A DNA stretch of 64,000 bases from Paracoccus denitrificans. GTDB lineage: Bacteria > Pseudomonadota > Alphaproteobacteria > Rhodobacterales > Rhodobacteraceae. Shown one piece after another: positions 17,667 to 25,879 of this stretch. A program made the position numbers and the translations under genes. The stretch is from the NCBI GenBank assembly GCA_005768755.1, contig VAFL01000005.1:215766-279765 (forward strand). The letters run 5' to 3'. The notes under the pieces were generated by a model. It ran no database searches. It worked only from the letters and a program-made list of their open reading frames with translations, and was not told where the DNA came from. Position 1 is the stretch's first letter, and each line of letters starts with the position of its first letter.

Positions 17667-18430
17667 CGCAGCCGCTGACATTCGAGACCGCGGGGCGGGT
17701 CGGCATCATCACGTATAATCGCCCCGAAAAACTGAACGCCATGACACCGGAAATGGCCGGACTGATGGTCGCGGCGGTCACACGCTGCAACGAGGATGAC
17801 GAGATCCGCGCCGTCGTTCTGACCGGCACCGGCAAGGCTTTCTGCGCCGGGTCCGATATCGCGCTTCTGGACAGCTACAAGACGCCGTGGGAATTCCGCA
17901 ATCGCGTCGAATATTGCGACGCATTGCGGGCGCTTGTGAAGCCGTCCATCGCCGCGATCAACGGCTATGCCTTTGGTGGCGGGCTGGAAATGGCGCTGTC
18001 CTGCGATATCCGCATCGCCGCCGACAGCGCAAAGCTGGGGGCGCCGGAAATCAAGCTGGGCTGGATCGGCGGTGGCGGCATGGTGGCGCTGCTGACGCAA
18101 TCGATCGGTCCGTCCAATGCGGCAATGATGGTCATGACCGGCGATCCGATCAGCGCCGGACAGGCGCTTTCATGGGGTCTGGTTAGCGAAATACATCCCG
18201 CCGACGCCCTGCGCGCCCGTGCTGTCGAGATCGCGACCACCATTGCCAGCCGCGCGCCGATTGCCGCCGAAACTGCCAGGTCCAACCTGGCTGCGGCGCT
18301 GAACATGCCGCTGGAACAGGCCATCGCCTATGAACGCGACCTGCAAGCCATCTGCTTCGCGACTGGCGACGCCGCCGAAGGGCTCGCCGCATTCGCTGAA
18401 AGGCGCGCCCCGGATTTCAGGAAGCGCTAG
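17663..18430 (+). CDS. Enoyl-CoA hydratase/isomerase family protein
   Basis: A 255-residue crotonase-fold protein. Oxyanion-hole segments are clear: GKAFCAGSDIALL and AINGYAFGGGLEMALSCD. The second-acid region reads GAPEIKLGWIGGGGMVAL, with Glu kept at the hydratase position and GGGG replacing the common PGGGGT. It overlaps the CoA-transferase gene by four bases, so the two probably act in sequence: CoA activation, then hydration, dehydration or cleavage of the thioester. Confidence 0.85.
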   Translation: MTQPLTFETAGRVGIITYNRPEKLNAMTPEMAGLMVAAVTRCNEDDEIRAVVLTGTGKAFCAGSDIALLDSYKTPWEFRNRVEYCDALRALVKPSIAAINGYAFGGGLEMALSCDIRIAADSAKLGAPEIKLGWIGGGGMVALLTQSIGPSNAAMMVMTGDPISAGQALSWGLVSEIHPADALRARAVEIATTIASRAPIAAETARSNLAAALNMPLEQAIAYERDLQAICFATGDAAEGLAAFAERRAPDFRKR

Positions 18431-18495
18431 CTTGTCTGCGCCTATGATCGGTTGGACAATCTGGCCCATGAACTCAGTCAAGACAGGGAATGATC

Positions 18496-19632
18496 ATGAT
18501 CGACGATCCTGACGGAATGTGGCTTGGCCGCGTCTGGCTGCCAGAGGCTGGCGGACCCGCAGTCGTGACGCTACGCGATGGCGTGGTATGTGATATTACT
18601 GCGAAGGGCGCCGCGACCACGTCGCAGATAATTGAAATGGACGACCCTGTGACGTTCTTGCGCGATGCACCGGGCCGTCAGATCGGGTCGCTGGAGGCGA
18701 TTGCAAAGGCGCGGGCAGGGGACCTGTCGGTCGTCCATTTTCTGGCACCTTGCGACTTGCAGGCCATCAAGGCATGCGGCGTGACCTTCGCCCGGTCGAT
18801 GGTAGAGCGTGTGATCGAGGAGAAGGCAGCAGGCGATCCGGCCCGTGCGCAGGCCATCCGCGCAAGGATCGGCGATACCATCGGCGACAGCCTGCGTAAC
18901 ATCCGCGCAGGTTCACCTGAAGCAGAGCGGGTCAAACAGGCGCTGATTGCGGAAGGTATCTGGTCGCAATACCTGGAGGTTGGAATCGGCCCGGATGCCG
19001 AGGTCTTTTCAAAGGCTCAGCCCCTGAGTTCGGTCGGACCGGGCGCCGAGATCGGACTGCATCCCGTGTCGAACTGGAACAACCCCGAGCCAGAGATCGT
19101 GCTGGCGGTTTCATCGAGCGGTCGGATCACCGGTGCGACTTTGGGAAATGACGTCAACCTGCGCGATGTCGAGGGGCGGTCGGCGTTGCTGTTGTCGAAG
19201 GCCAAGGACAACAACGCCTCATCCGCCATTGGTCCGATGATCAGGCTGTTCGATGATGGCTTCACGCTTGACCACGTCCGCAAGGCAGAATTGAGCCTGC
19301 GCGTGTCGGGCAAAGACGGGTTCACGTTGGACGGCCATTCGTCCATGTCGGAAATCAGCCGCGATCCCGAGGACCTTGTTCACCAGACCATCGGCCGCCA
19401 TCACCAGTATCCCGACGGTCTGATGCTGTATCTGGGCACGCTTTTCGCCCCGACACAGGATCGCGACGTGCCGGGAGAGGGCTTTACCCACAAACTGGGC
19501 GATGTTGTCAGCATTTCGTCGCCGGGTCTTGGCCGGCTGGAGAATATCGTCAGGCTGTCGACCGAGTGTGCGCCGTGGACCTTCGGGATCACCGCGTTGA
19601 TGCGCAATCTGGCCGCGCGGCAGTTATTGTGA
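18496..19632 (+). CDS. FAH-family 3-deoxy-2-keto-sugar-acid dehydratase (XylX-like)
   Basis: A 378-residue protein of the long FAH subgroup that includes XylX, the 2-keto-3-deoxy-D-xylonate dehydratase of the oxidative pentose (Weimberg) route. Shared landmarks are LQAIKACGVTFARSMVERVI, IWSQYLEVGIGPDAEVF, HPVSNWNNPEPE, LGNDVNLRDVEGRSALLLSK, KDNNASSAIGP and HQYPDGLMLYLGTLFAPTQD. The reaction forms a 2-oxoglutarate-semialdehyde-type product. The ATG at 18496 is preferred over 18490 because AGGGA lies six bases upstream. It is the last gene of the operon. Confidence 0.8.
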   Translation: MIDDPDGMWLGRVWLPEAGGPAVVTLRDGVVCDITAKGAATTSQIIEMDDPVTFLRDAPGRQIGSLEAIAKARAGDLSVVHFLAPCDLQAIKACGVTFARSMVERVIEEKAAGDPARAQAIRARIGDTIGDSLRNIRAGSPEAERVKQALIAEGIWSQYLEVGIGPDAEVFSKAQPLSSVGPGAEIGLHPVSNWNNPEPEIVLAVSSSGRITGATLGNDVNLRDVEGRSALLLSKAKDNNASSAIGPMIRLFDDGFTLDHVRKAELSLRVSGKDGFTLDGHSSMSEISRDPEDLVHQTIGRHHQYPDGLMLYLGTLFAPTQDRDVPGEGFTHKLGDVVSISSPGLGRLENIVRLSTECAPWTFGITALMRNLAARQLL

Positions 19633-19866
19633 TGTGGCCCTTGCCATCGGTCGCGTCGCGCGCTGCGGAAGGGCTGTGCTGTGCAAATTCGTTCGGGGGA
19701 GAAATCTCTTGGCTCCAGCAAGGTAGCTGGGCGTGACCTGCAAGATCGAGAACTGACTGGCCTGGCGCAAGTTGGTATCAGCCGCTGCGCAGGCTGGCAG
19801 GTGCCAGATGCTGGAATTCGTGATCCGGTAAGATCGGCATTTCATCGCTGCGGAGTGGCACGGGTG

Positions 19867-21225
19867 TCAGCCCGACAAAGCGCGCTGGAACAGGTCCGGC
19901 GTGCCAAGCTGGCCGCCTTTCAACACCACCTCCAGCCCCTCGAAGTCGGGGTCGTCGACATGGCAAAGGCAAATCGGTGCGCCGGGTGAAAGCGGGTGTT
20001 TCAGTTCCAGCGCGGTTACCGGAAGTGCCTCGACCACGCGGCCTGACGTATCTCCACCGGCAACGACAAGACGGCGAAGCCCAAAGCGTGGGACAGCCTG
20101 CCGCGCGATGTTGCCCAAGGCGATACCGATGGCGTTCTGGGCTTGCTCAAGGGGGATGCCCTCGGCCTCGACCATGCGGGCAAGATCAGCGTATGCCGGG
20201 TCGTCCACGGTTTTGGCCGCGAACACCAGCACGCCGCGATGCCGGTCGTATGCGGCTTCTATTTCGGACATCAGCCTGGCAATTTCGGCATCCGCCTCGG
20301 TCGGGCGCGCTGTCTGACAGACATTCAGCCGGATCGAGGCAAAACCCGCAGCCTCGGCCTGCGCAATCTGTTCGGCCGTCACGGGCGAACAGCTGCCCGA
20401 CAGGACAAGCAGGCGGTCGGCCGGTTTGTGGGCTGGAAATTCCGGCGGTGTTCCAGCGATCAGCCCCTTGTCGCGCCAATAGGCGACAAGGGCATATTGC
20501 AGACCCGACGAAGACGGCGAAAAGACCGTATCGGGACTGTTTTCCCATACCAGCCCGCCCGCACTGATCTGACTGGCGCTATCGACCACATCCAGAAAGG
20601 TGATGGCGCGGTCCCTTGCGGCATTGGCAATCTGATCGCGGGCACTGTCTTGCGCCATGTCCGCAAGATCGATGCTGGTGATCGGATGATCCGTCTGCCG
20701 GCCCAAATGAAGGCGCAGGTCCGCTTCCTGCATCGGGGTGACGGGATGGCGCGACATGGTCGGATGGCGATCTATGCGGTATGGTTTTCCTGCCGCGGCA
20801 GCGAAAAGATTGCCGAAGGCTTGCCAGCGACCAAGCTGCGGCGCGCCAATGACAGACGGAAGCCACCCGGACGGCACGGACTGTGCACCCAGTTCCGCAG
20901 CTTTACCGATCGATCCGACATGCGGCGCGGAATCGAAGGTCGAACAGACCTTGTACTGCAGCACGCGCGGCCGCAGCGAGGCGAGTGTGGTAAAGATGCC
21001 GGGCAGGTGTTCATCCATCCAGGCAGGAGTCTGCGCTCGCGCCGTCCCTGCAACGCCAATGACCTGAAAGTCGGCAAAACGCGCCAGATCATCTGTCGTG
21101 GGCGGTCGCGTGAACAGCACCGTTCGAAGCCCCGCCATCGCGGTCACTTCCATCGCATCAGTCGAGCCGGTGAAATCGTCGCCGTAAAAAGCAAGCAGAA
21201 CGCCGGATGGCAGAGATTCGGGCAT
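19867..21225 (-). CDS. otnK: Four-carbon acid sugar kinase OtnK-like (DUF1537)
   Basis: A 452-residue two-domain kinase. The N-terminal substrate domain carries YGDDFTGSTDAMEV (D16, D17), and the C-terminal nucleotide domain carries LVVAGGDTSGRVVEAL and LSPGAPICLCH. OtnK enzymes phosphorylate 3-oxo-tetronates, whose products are decarboxylated by OtnC, encoded at 22125. The ATG at 21225 follows GAGGTG; the frame extends upstream across the operator, which cannot be coding. It is divergent from the GntR gene. Confidence 0.85.
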   Translation of the reverse strand: MPESLPSGVLLAFYGDDFTGSTDAMEVTAMAGLRTVLFTRPPTTDDLARFADFQVIGVAGTARAQTPAWMDEHLPGIFTTLASLRPRVLQYKVCSTFDSAPHVGSIGKAAELGAQSVPSGWLPSVIGAPQLGRWQAFGNLFAAAAGKPYRIDRHPTMSRHPVTPMQEADLRLHLGRQTDHPITSIDLADMAQDSARDQIANAARDRAITFLDVVDSASQISAGGLVWENSPDTVFSPSSSGLQYALVAYWRDKGLIAGTPPEFPAHKPADRLLVLSGSCSPVTAEQIAQAEAAGFASIRLNVCQTARPTEADAEIARLMSEIEAAYDRHRGVLVFAAKTVDDPAYADLARMVEAEGIPLEQAQNAIGIALGNIARQAVPRFGLRRLVVAGGDTSGRVVEALPVTALELKHPLSPGAPICLCHVDDPDFEGLEVVLKGGQLGTPDLFQRALSG

Positions 21226-21243
21226 GAAGAACACCTCGTGCAA

Positions 21244-21266
21244 ACTGGTCAGACCAGTAGACCAGT
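21244..21266. promoter_or_regulatory. GntR/FadR-type operator
   Basis: ACTGGTC-A-GACCAGT (21244-21258) is a 7+7 inverted repeat containing TGGTCAGACCA, an exact match to the FadR-subfamily consensus TNGTNNNACNA. AGACCAGT is repeated at once at 21259-21266. It lies between divergent otnK and gntR, so one repressor can control both sides. Confidence 0.7.
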
Positions 21267-21335
21267 GTTGCGCTTGTCGGCGAAACATGTCTCTCATGTC
21301 AAGACTGATTTGGGCGAAGGCCAAAGGGATCATCC

Positions 21336-22091
21336 ATGCCGACCGACAATGCCAGTGCAGCTTCGCCAACCGCACGCCGCCAGATCAAGCGGCGGCGGAT
21401 GCACGAAGACCTGGTTGAAATCCTTGCTGGAAATATCCGCGAAGGGATTTTTCCCGTTGGCGCGCCACTGCCTTCTGAACGGCAATTGATGGATGAATTC
21501 GGGGTTTCGCGCCTGACGGTTCGCGAAGCTTTCGCGGCGCTGGAAAGCCGGGGCCTGATTGAAACCCGGCCAGGCACGCGCGCACGCGTCTGCGGTCCGC
21601 GTGCCGATTTCCTGCTGAACATGCTCAGCCAGGCGGCAATCTTCTATCTGCAGCAGCCGGGCGGGCTATCCGGCTTTGGTGAAGTGCGCGAACTCGTCGA
21701 GACCGGCGTCGTCCGGCTGGCCGCCGAGCGGGCCGACGACGACCAGATCGCGGTGCTGCGCGACCGGCTTGAAGCGAACCGCGCCGCAGTCGGTGACAGG
21801 GACGCGTTTGCCAGAACCGATGTCACGTTCCATCTGACCATCGCCGAGATCGTGGACAACCCGATCATCTCGGCCTTTTTTCACGCGGTCGATCAGTGGC
21901 TGCGCGAGATCCGAGATACGACATTGCGCAACGACGGGCAGATGGAAATCGCCCTTGCCGCGCATGAAGCGATCTACGATGCGATAGCCGCGCGCCAACC
22001 CGACCGCGCAGCAGAGGCGATGCGGGCGCATCTGCACCAGCTGGCAACAATTTATCCTCAGAACCCGGACGCACCGCCACCGCGTGACTGA
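21336..22091 (+). CDS. GntR-family (FadR/FCD) regulator of the otn genes
   Basis: A 251-residue regulator with an N-terminal winged helix (about 20-90: LPSERQLMDEFGVSRLTVRE) and an FCD effector domain (about 105-235: FGEVRELVETGVVRLAAERA, DVTFHLTIAEIVDNP, ALAAHEAIYDAI) with the His/Asp metal-site pattern. It is divergent from otnK and upstream of otnC, and is expected to bind the ACTGGTC palindrome and respond to a tetronate or its kinase product. Confidence 0.88.
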   Translation: MPTDNASAASPTARRQIKRRRMHEDLVEILAGNIREGIFPVGAPLPSERQLMDEFGVSRLTVREAFAALESRGLIETRPGTRARVCGPRADFLLNMLSQAAIFYLQQPGGLSGFGEVRELVETGVVRLAAERADDDQIAVLRDRLEANRAAVGDRDAFARTDVTFHLTIAEIVDNPIISAFFHAVDQWLREIRDTTLRNDGQMEIALAAHEAIYDAIAARQPDRAAEAMRAHLHQLATIYPQNPDAPPPRD

Positions 22092-22124
22092 GGCCCCGAT
22101 ACACAGAACAGGAAGCAAGCGAAA

Positions 22125-22766
22125 ATGACGGCCATTCTTTCGGAACAGACCCGTATGCGAGACCGGATAACGGCGGTTGGCAAATCCATCTTCGACCGGG
22201 GGCTGACCTTCGGCTCGACAGGCAATCTTAGCCAGCGACTGTCGGATGGAAGCATTCTGATGACGCCGACGAATGCCTCGCTCGGCGCACTTGATCCGGC
22301 AAGGTTGTCGCTGGTCGACACGAAAGGCAACCATCTTGGCGGGGACAAGCCCACCAAGGAATCCTTTCTGCACATCTGTGTCTACTGTCAGCGACCACAT
22401 TCGGATGCGGTCGTGCATCTGCATTCCACCCATTCCGTTGCCGTCAGCGTGATGGCCGATGTGGACCCGGAAGACGTTCTGCCGCCATTGACCGCCTATT
22501 ATGTCATGCGTGTCGGACGGCTGCCGCTGATCCCGTATTTTGCCCCCGGCGACAAGGAACTGGCGCATGCGGTCGAAGCGCGTGTTGGCCGATCTCATGC
22601 AGTACTGCTGGCCAATCACGGACCGATCGTGGCGGGAAACACGCTTGAAGAGGCGCAATATGCCACCGAGGAGCTGGAGGAGACGGCGCGGCTGTTCATG
22701 CTGCTGAAAGATTACCGGACGCGCCCGCTTACGCCCGCGCAGGCCGATGCGCTGCGCAAGGACTGA
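22125..22766 (+). CDS. otnC: 3-oxo-tetronate 4-phosphate decarboxylase OtnC-like (class II aldolase fold)
   Basis: A 213-residue class II aldolase/adducin-fold enzyme. Landmarks are GLTFGSTGNLSQRL, MTPTNASLG, the zinc ligands in VVHLHSTHS and the distal LLANHGPIV. OtnC enzymes decarboxylate 3-oxo-tetronate 4-phosphate to dihydroxyacetone phosphate. With otnK across the divergent regulator it supplies two of the usual steps; the dehydrogenase OtnD and isomerase OtnI were not seen here. Confidence 0.85.
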   Translation: MTAILSEQTRMRDRITAVGKSIFDRGLTFGSTGNLSQRLSDGSILMTPTNASLGALDPARLSLVDTKGNHLGGDKPTKESFLHICVYCQRPHSDAVVHLHSTHSVAVSVMADVDPEDVLPPLTAYYVMRVGRLPLIPYFAPGDKELAHAVEARVGRSHAVLLANHGPIVAGNTLEEAQYATEELEETARLFMLLKDYRTRPLTPAQADALRKD

Positions 22767-22868
22767 CCGGCGGTCCCATACGCTGCGCGGCTACCTGCAA
22801 GGCAGGCTGGTAACCCGCGAAACCAGCGATAGTATGGCACTATCGCGTGGGCGGTCGGGGTATTAGAT

Positions 22869-24173
22869 TTGCACATCGTCGGACAGCACCTGAAGCTGAG
22901 CGGCCTGCTTTTCCTGCGCTATGGCGCCGTTCTTTCCGCCCTCTGGGCCGGCGGCGTGTTGCTGAACCAGATCCTGCTGCGGATCGCGGTCGAAATCGGC
23001 ATTCACAGCCGTTTGCTGGGCCTGGTGGCAATCGCGCCGGTCGTGCTTTTGCAGCTGATGATATTCGTTGCCTTCTTCGTGATCCTGCAGGGTGGTGCGT
23101 CCCCGCTGCCCGGGCTGACGCGGCGCCCTGTGCCGGCCGGACCGGCAGCCACGCCTGCACAGGATCGACCCGGTCCGGCCTTCGCGATGGCCCTGCTGGC
23201 GGTTCTGGTGCCGTTTTACGGCTATTATGCGGGATGGGGGCTTCTGGGCGATACGCTGCGCAGCTATTCCCAGATATTCTATCAGACCCAAATGCGGCGC
23301 GTCGACTTTACTCAGCCCGAACTGCCACTTGTTGCGCTGGAAATCGGGCAGACCTTCTGGGTTGTTCTTGCTGTGCTGGTCATCTGGGTCATCCGGCGCC
23401 TTGCAAAGCTGCGCAGCGCCAATCGACCGGGCGGCTGGTCGGCCATGGTGGTCGTCGCATGCGAGGCGACCTGGGCGTTGTTGGGGCTTTACGTCCTGGC
23501 CGGGTGGAAATCCGGGCTAGCTGATTGGCTGGCCTCGTTGCCTCGCCCTGCGGAACTGCTGGACCGGATCATTCCTGCCGCAGCGGCGGCGGTCAGCGAT
23601 GCGGCGATCAGGCCAGTTGACTGGGCCCCGCAATTGCCACCGTGGGAGATGGCGAAATCGCTGTTCTGGTATGCGCTGCTGCCGCTGATCTGGTTCAATC
23701 TGGGTGCCATTGTCTATGGCGACGACATGAACTCATTACGCGATGAATCGCGGCGGGTGACCACCGTGGCGCTAGACCGATGGCAGGCGCTGCCCAAGCC
23801 CGTCACTGATTTCATCGGCCATTTCTGGTCCGGCTTTGTGAAGCGCTGGCATGCTGTGCTGAACGGGGTCTTCCTGGCGGCGTCTGCTGGCGTGGCTTTG
23901 ACGGTATCGGTGCTGGTCTTGTGGAGATTGGTGGATTGGGCCGGAAACTGGGGCTGGATCGGCATCGCGCGTCTGATCGGTCCGCAGGACATGCTGGTGT
24001 GGCAGGTTATCTCGGTGCCGCTGAATGCGCTGTTCAATGCGCCGGGTGCGCCAGCAGGCGGCCTGCTTGTCAGTCCGCTGCAATTCTGCATTCTGGCCGC
24101 AGGTCTGGAACTGGCAGGCCGCGCGCAGCGCGACGCCACGCCTGTCAAGCCGGCGGGCGCAGAACCGGCCTGA
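22869..24173 (+). CDS. Unrecognised polytopic membrane protein
   Basis: A 434-residue hydrophobic protein with about eight likely membrane helices (for example near residues 25-45, 55-75, 105-125, 160-180, 200-220, 280-300, 330-350). I do not recognise a family. No in-frame ATG lies near the front and a stop is at 22863, so the start is taken as TTG at 22869, preceded by a GGGG stretch; this start is uncertain. Its last 29 bases overlap the end of the convergent gene at 24145-24696. Together with three small anchored proteins it may form an envelope complex. Confidence 0.6.
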   Translation: MHIVGQHLKLSGLLFLRYGAVLSALWAGGVLLNQILLRIAVEIGIHSRLLGLVAIAPVVLLQLMIFVAFFVILQGGASPLPGLTRRPVPAGPAATPAQDRPGPAFAMALLAVLVPFYGYYAGWGLLGDTLRSYSQIFYQTQMRRVDFTQPELPLVALEIGQTFWVVLAVLVIWVIRRLAKLRSANRPGGWSAMVVVACEATWALLGLYVLAGWKSGLADWLASLPRPAELLDRIIPAAAAAVSDAAIRPVDWAPQLPPWEMAKSLFWYALLPLIWFNLGAIVYGDDMNSLRDESRRVTTVALDRWQALPKPVTDFIGHFWSGFVKRWHAVLNGVFLAASAGVALTVSVLVLWRLVDWAGNWGWIGIARLIGPQDMLVWQVISVPLNALFNAPGAPAGGLLVSPLQFCILAAGLELAGRAQRDATPVKPAGAEPA

Positions 24174-24696
24174 ACGGGATCGAAACTGCGTCGGGCCGCG
24201 TCGTCATAGCCGCAAATTGCAGCCGCAGGTCGTTCAGGGCCCCGACCGGGACCAGAAAGGCCTGCACCGACAGCGACGGTGCGTCGGCCGAGGTGGCGAA
24301 CAGAAGCGACTGATCGCAATTGTCGTCAACATCGCTGTCTGCGCCTAGCATATCGATGATCTCGAGCCCGGCCTGATTGATCAAGGGTCGCCATGTGTGA
24401 CCGTTGCCGTCGGTCAGGCCGATATCGCAGGCCATCCAGCTTTCCAGAACGGACGGTTCCCCTTGCAGCCCGAGCCGCAGATAGATCAGCGCCCGGTCAT
24501 CCATTGCAGGCAGGATCATCGCGCGGCCTTCGTCGATGAAGATCCGCACGCCGTTCAAATTGGTTTCGTTGTCATCGGATCTGGAAACATTCCAAATTCG
24601 CGCATGCATCAATTCCTTCAGATCGGGCCAGGCAACCAACAGGACCGAGGCCGCAAGGAACGCGAGCGTAAGCATTAGCCAGCCGATCGTTCTCAT
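24145..24696 (-). CDS. Unrecognised membrane-anchored small protein (third of three)
   Basis: A 183-residue protein with one N-terminal hydrophobic segment (about 5-24) likely acting as an anchor, then a soluble, probably beta-rich domain with acidic stretches (SDVDDNCDQS) and FLVPVGALNDLRLQFAA. No family is recognised. Its ATG overlaps the stop of the gene at 24693-25241. The proposed layout, one membrane helix plus an exported domain of about 150 residues, is shared by the two upstream neighbours. Confidence 0.6.
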   Translation of the reverse strand: MRTIGWLMLTLAFLAASVLLVAWPDLKELMHARIWNVSRSDDNETNLNGVRIFIDEGRAMILPAMDDRALIYLRLGLQGEPSVLESWMACDIGLTDGNGHTWRPLINQAGLEIIDMLGADSDVDDNCDQSLLFATSADAPSLSVQAFLVPVGALNDLRLQFAAMTTRPDAVSIPFRPVLRPPA

Positions 24697-25241
24697 CCAT
24701 CGAACCTCGTCAGCGCCTCATGAGGCGGCGTACCGGCCGGCGGGTCCAGCATCAGCGTTCCGTCCAGATCGGGGTCCAGCCGCAGCGAAATGCGCATGGC
24801 TCCGCCGACGACCTCATCCTTCGGCAGTTCGAAAATGGCGATCGCGTGACTGTTCAGTTCAGGTTGCAGCCAAAGGTCTTCCAGCAGACCCGGTACGTCC
24901 CGGATGCGCGCCGTTGTGTAATATTCGCGTCCGCTGCTGCCTTTCCAGCTTGCAGATAACTTGGTCGAAACACTGGTGCCCGACAGTGAGACATCGACGA
25001 TCAGGAAGACGCCGTCGCTGTCACGCGTGACCTCGGATCCAAAGGCGGTGTAGCTGATCCGGTCGGCCGTTCGCCATCCATCCATCGCGCCCGCGAACAG
25101 GCGAGTGCGCGCCCACTCGCCGGCAGCCGCATGGGCCGTGAAGGGGCGCAGTGCGCGGTTGTAGTCCGGATTGGTCAACATCATCGCACCAAGTGCCATG
25201 ATCCCGGCAAGGATGATCAGGGCTCTGGTGATCAGCGTCAT
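24693..25241 (-). CDS. Unrecognised membrane-anchored small protein (second of three)
   Basis: A 182-residue protein with a hydrophobic start (MTLITRALIILAGIMALGAM) and a domain containing DGVFLIVDVSLSGTSVSTKL, reminiscent of DUF4352-like immunoglobulin-fold proteins that guard protein quality or signalling at the membrane. That resemblance is weak. The ATG at 25241 overlaps the upstream stop (ATGA), and the downstream gene overlaps in the same way, so the trio is translationally coupled. A longer frame to 25295 lies inside the upstream gene and is not used. Confidence 0.6.
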   Translation of the reverse strand: MTLITRALIILAGIMALGAMMLTNPDYNRALRPFTAHAAAGEWARTRLFAGAMDGWRTADRISYTAFGSEVTRDSDGVFLIVDVSLSGTSVSTKLSASWKGSSGREYYTTARIRDVPGLLEDLWLQPELNSHAIAIFELPKDEVVGGAMRISLRLDPDLDGTLMLDPPAGTPPHEALTRFDG

Positions 25242-25807
25242 GTACGAACCAGCGGCGCGGCCATTAGGCTGGCGACGGGCGCGAAGCCAAGCCAACTCGA
25301 CTGCCCGTAAAGATTGTCGCGATACTTGAACAGCTGCTTTGCAAACCGGATTTCGACTTCGGTTGGCACTGTGCCGGCGGGCAGGGTCCAGATCAGTTCG
25401 ACCTCTTCGGGCAGGCGCGGCTGAAGCTGCTGAAGGACGGCGCCGTCGCGTTTCAGCAAGATGTCCGGTGCCGGCAGATCAGCCTTGCCGATCACAAGCT
25501 GCGGGGGCATCGGCGGGGTCCCGAAATAGGCAATCTGGGTCTCTCCGGTGACGTTCTCCAATCGCGCTGTCAGCACGAGGCGGTCTTCCTGACCCGGCGC
25601 GCGGTGCAGTTCCAGCGACAGTGGCGTGGCAATGCTGCGTCCCATGTCGATCGGCTGGCCCAATTTCACCGGTGCGATCTGATCGGGCGTAAGCGCGTCT
25701 TCGACACGCAGCCACCAGCTGAACAGCACCGCGGCAACGATACCCATCGTTGCCAGCAGTCGCAGCCACAATCGCCGAAGGTGGGTTGGTTTCAGCTCGT
25801 CCGACAT
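25238..25807 (-). CDS. Unrecognised membrane-anchored small protein (first of three)
   Basis: A 189-residue protein with a basic N-terminus and one hydrophobic segment (LRLLATMGIVAAVLFSWWLRV, about 15-33), then a likely beta-sandwich domain (LSLELHRAPG, DRLVLTARLENVTGETQIAYF, GTVPTEVEIRFAKQLFKYRD). The LENVTGET wording is like bacterial Ig-fold interaction domains. No family assignment is made. It is the first gene of the three-gene minus-strand operon. Confidence 0.6.
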   Translation of the reverse strand: MSDELKPTHLRRLWLRLLATMGIVAAVLFSWWLRVEDALTPDQIAPVKLGQPIDMGRSIATPLSLELHRAPGQEDRLVLTARLENVTGETQIAYFGTPPMPPQLVIGKADLPAPDILLKRDGAVLQQLQPRLPEEVELIWTLPAGTVPTEVEIRFAKQLFKYRDNLYGQSSWLGFAPVASLMAAPLVRT

Positions 25808-25879
25808 GGCCGCATCAGACAGCTGCTGTCGCGGCTTGGCAAGTCTATTGCGCCGTGGTGTACGGCGCCCGAACAGCCG

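Noticed and set aside
19633..19866. Possible small gene or RNA between the XylX-like gene and otnK
   Set aside because: Short frames only; no stable hairpin plus T-run or tRNA-like fold could be traced by eye.
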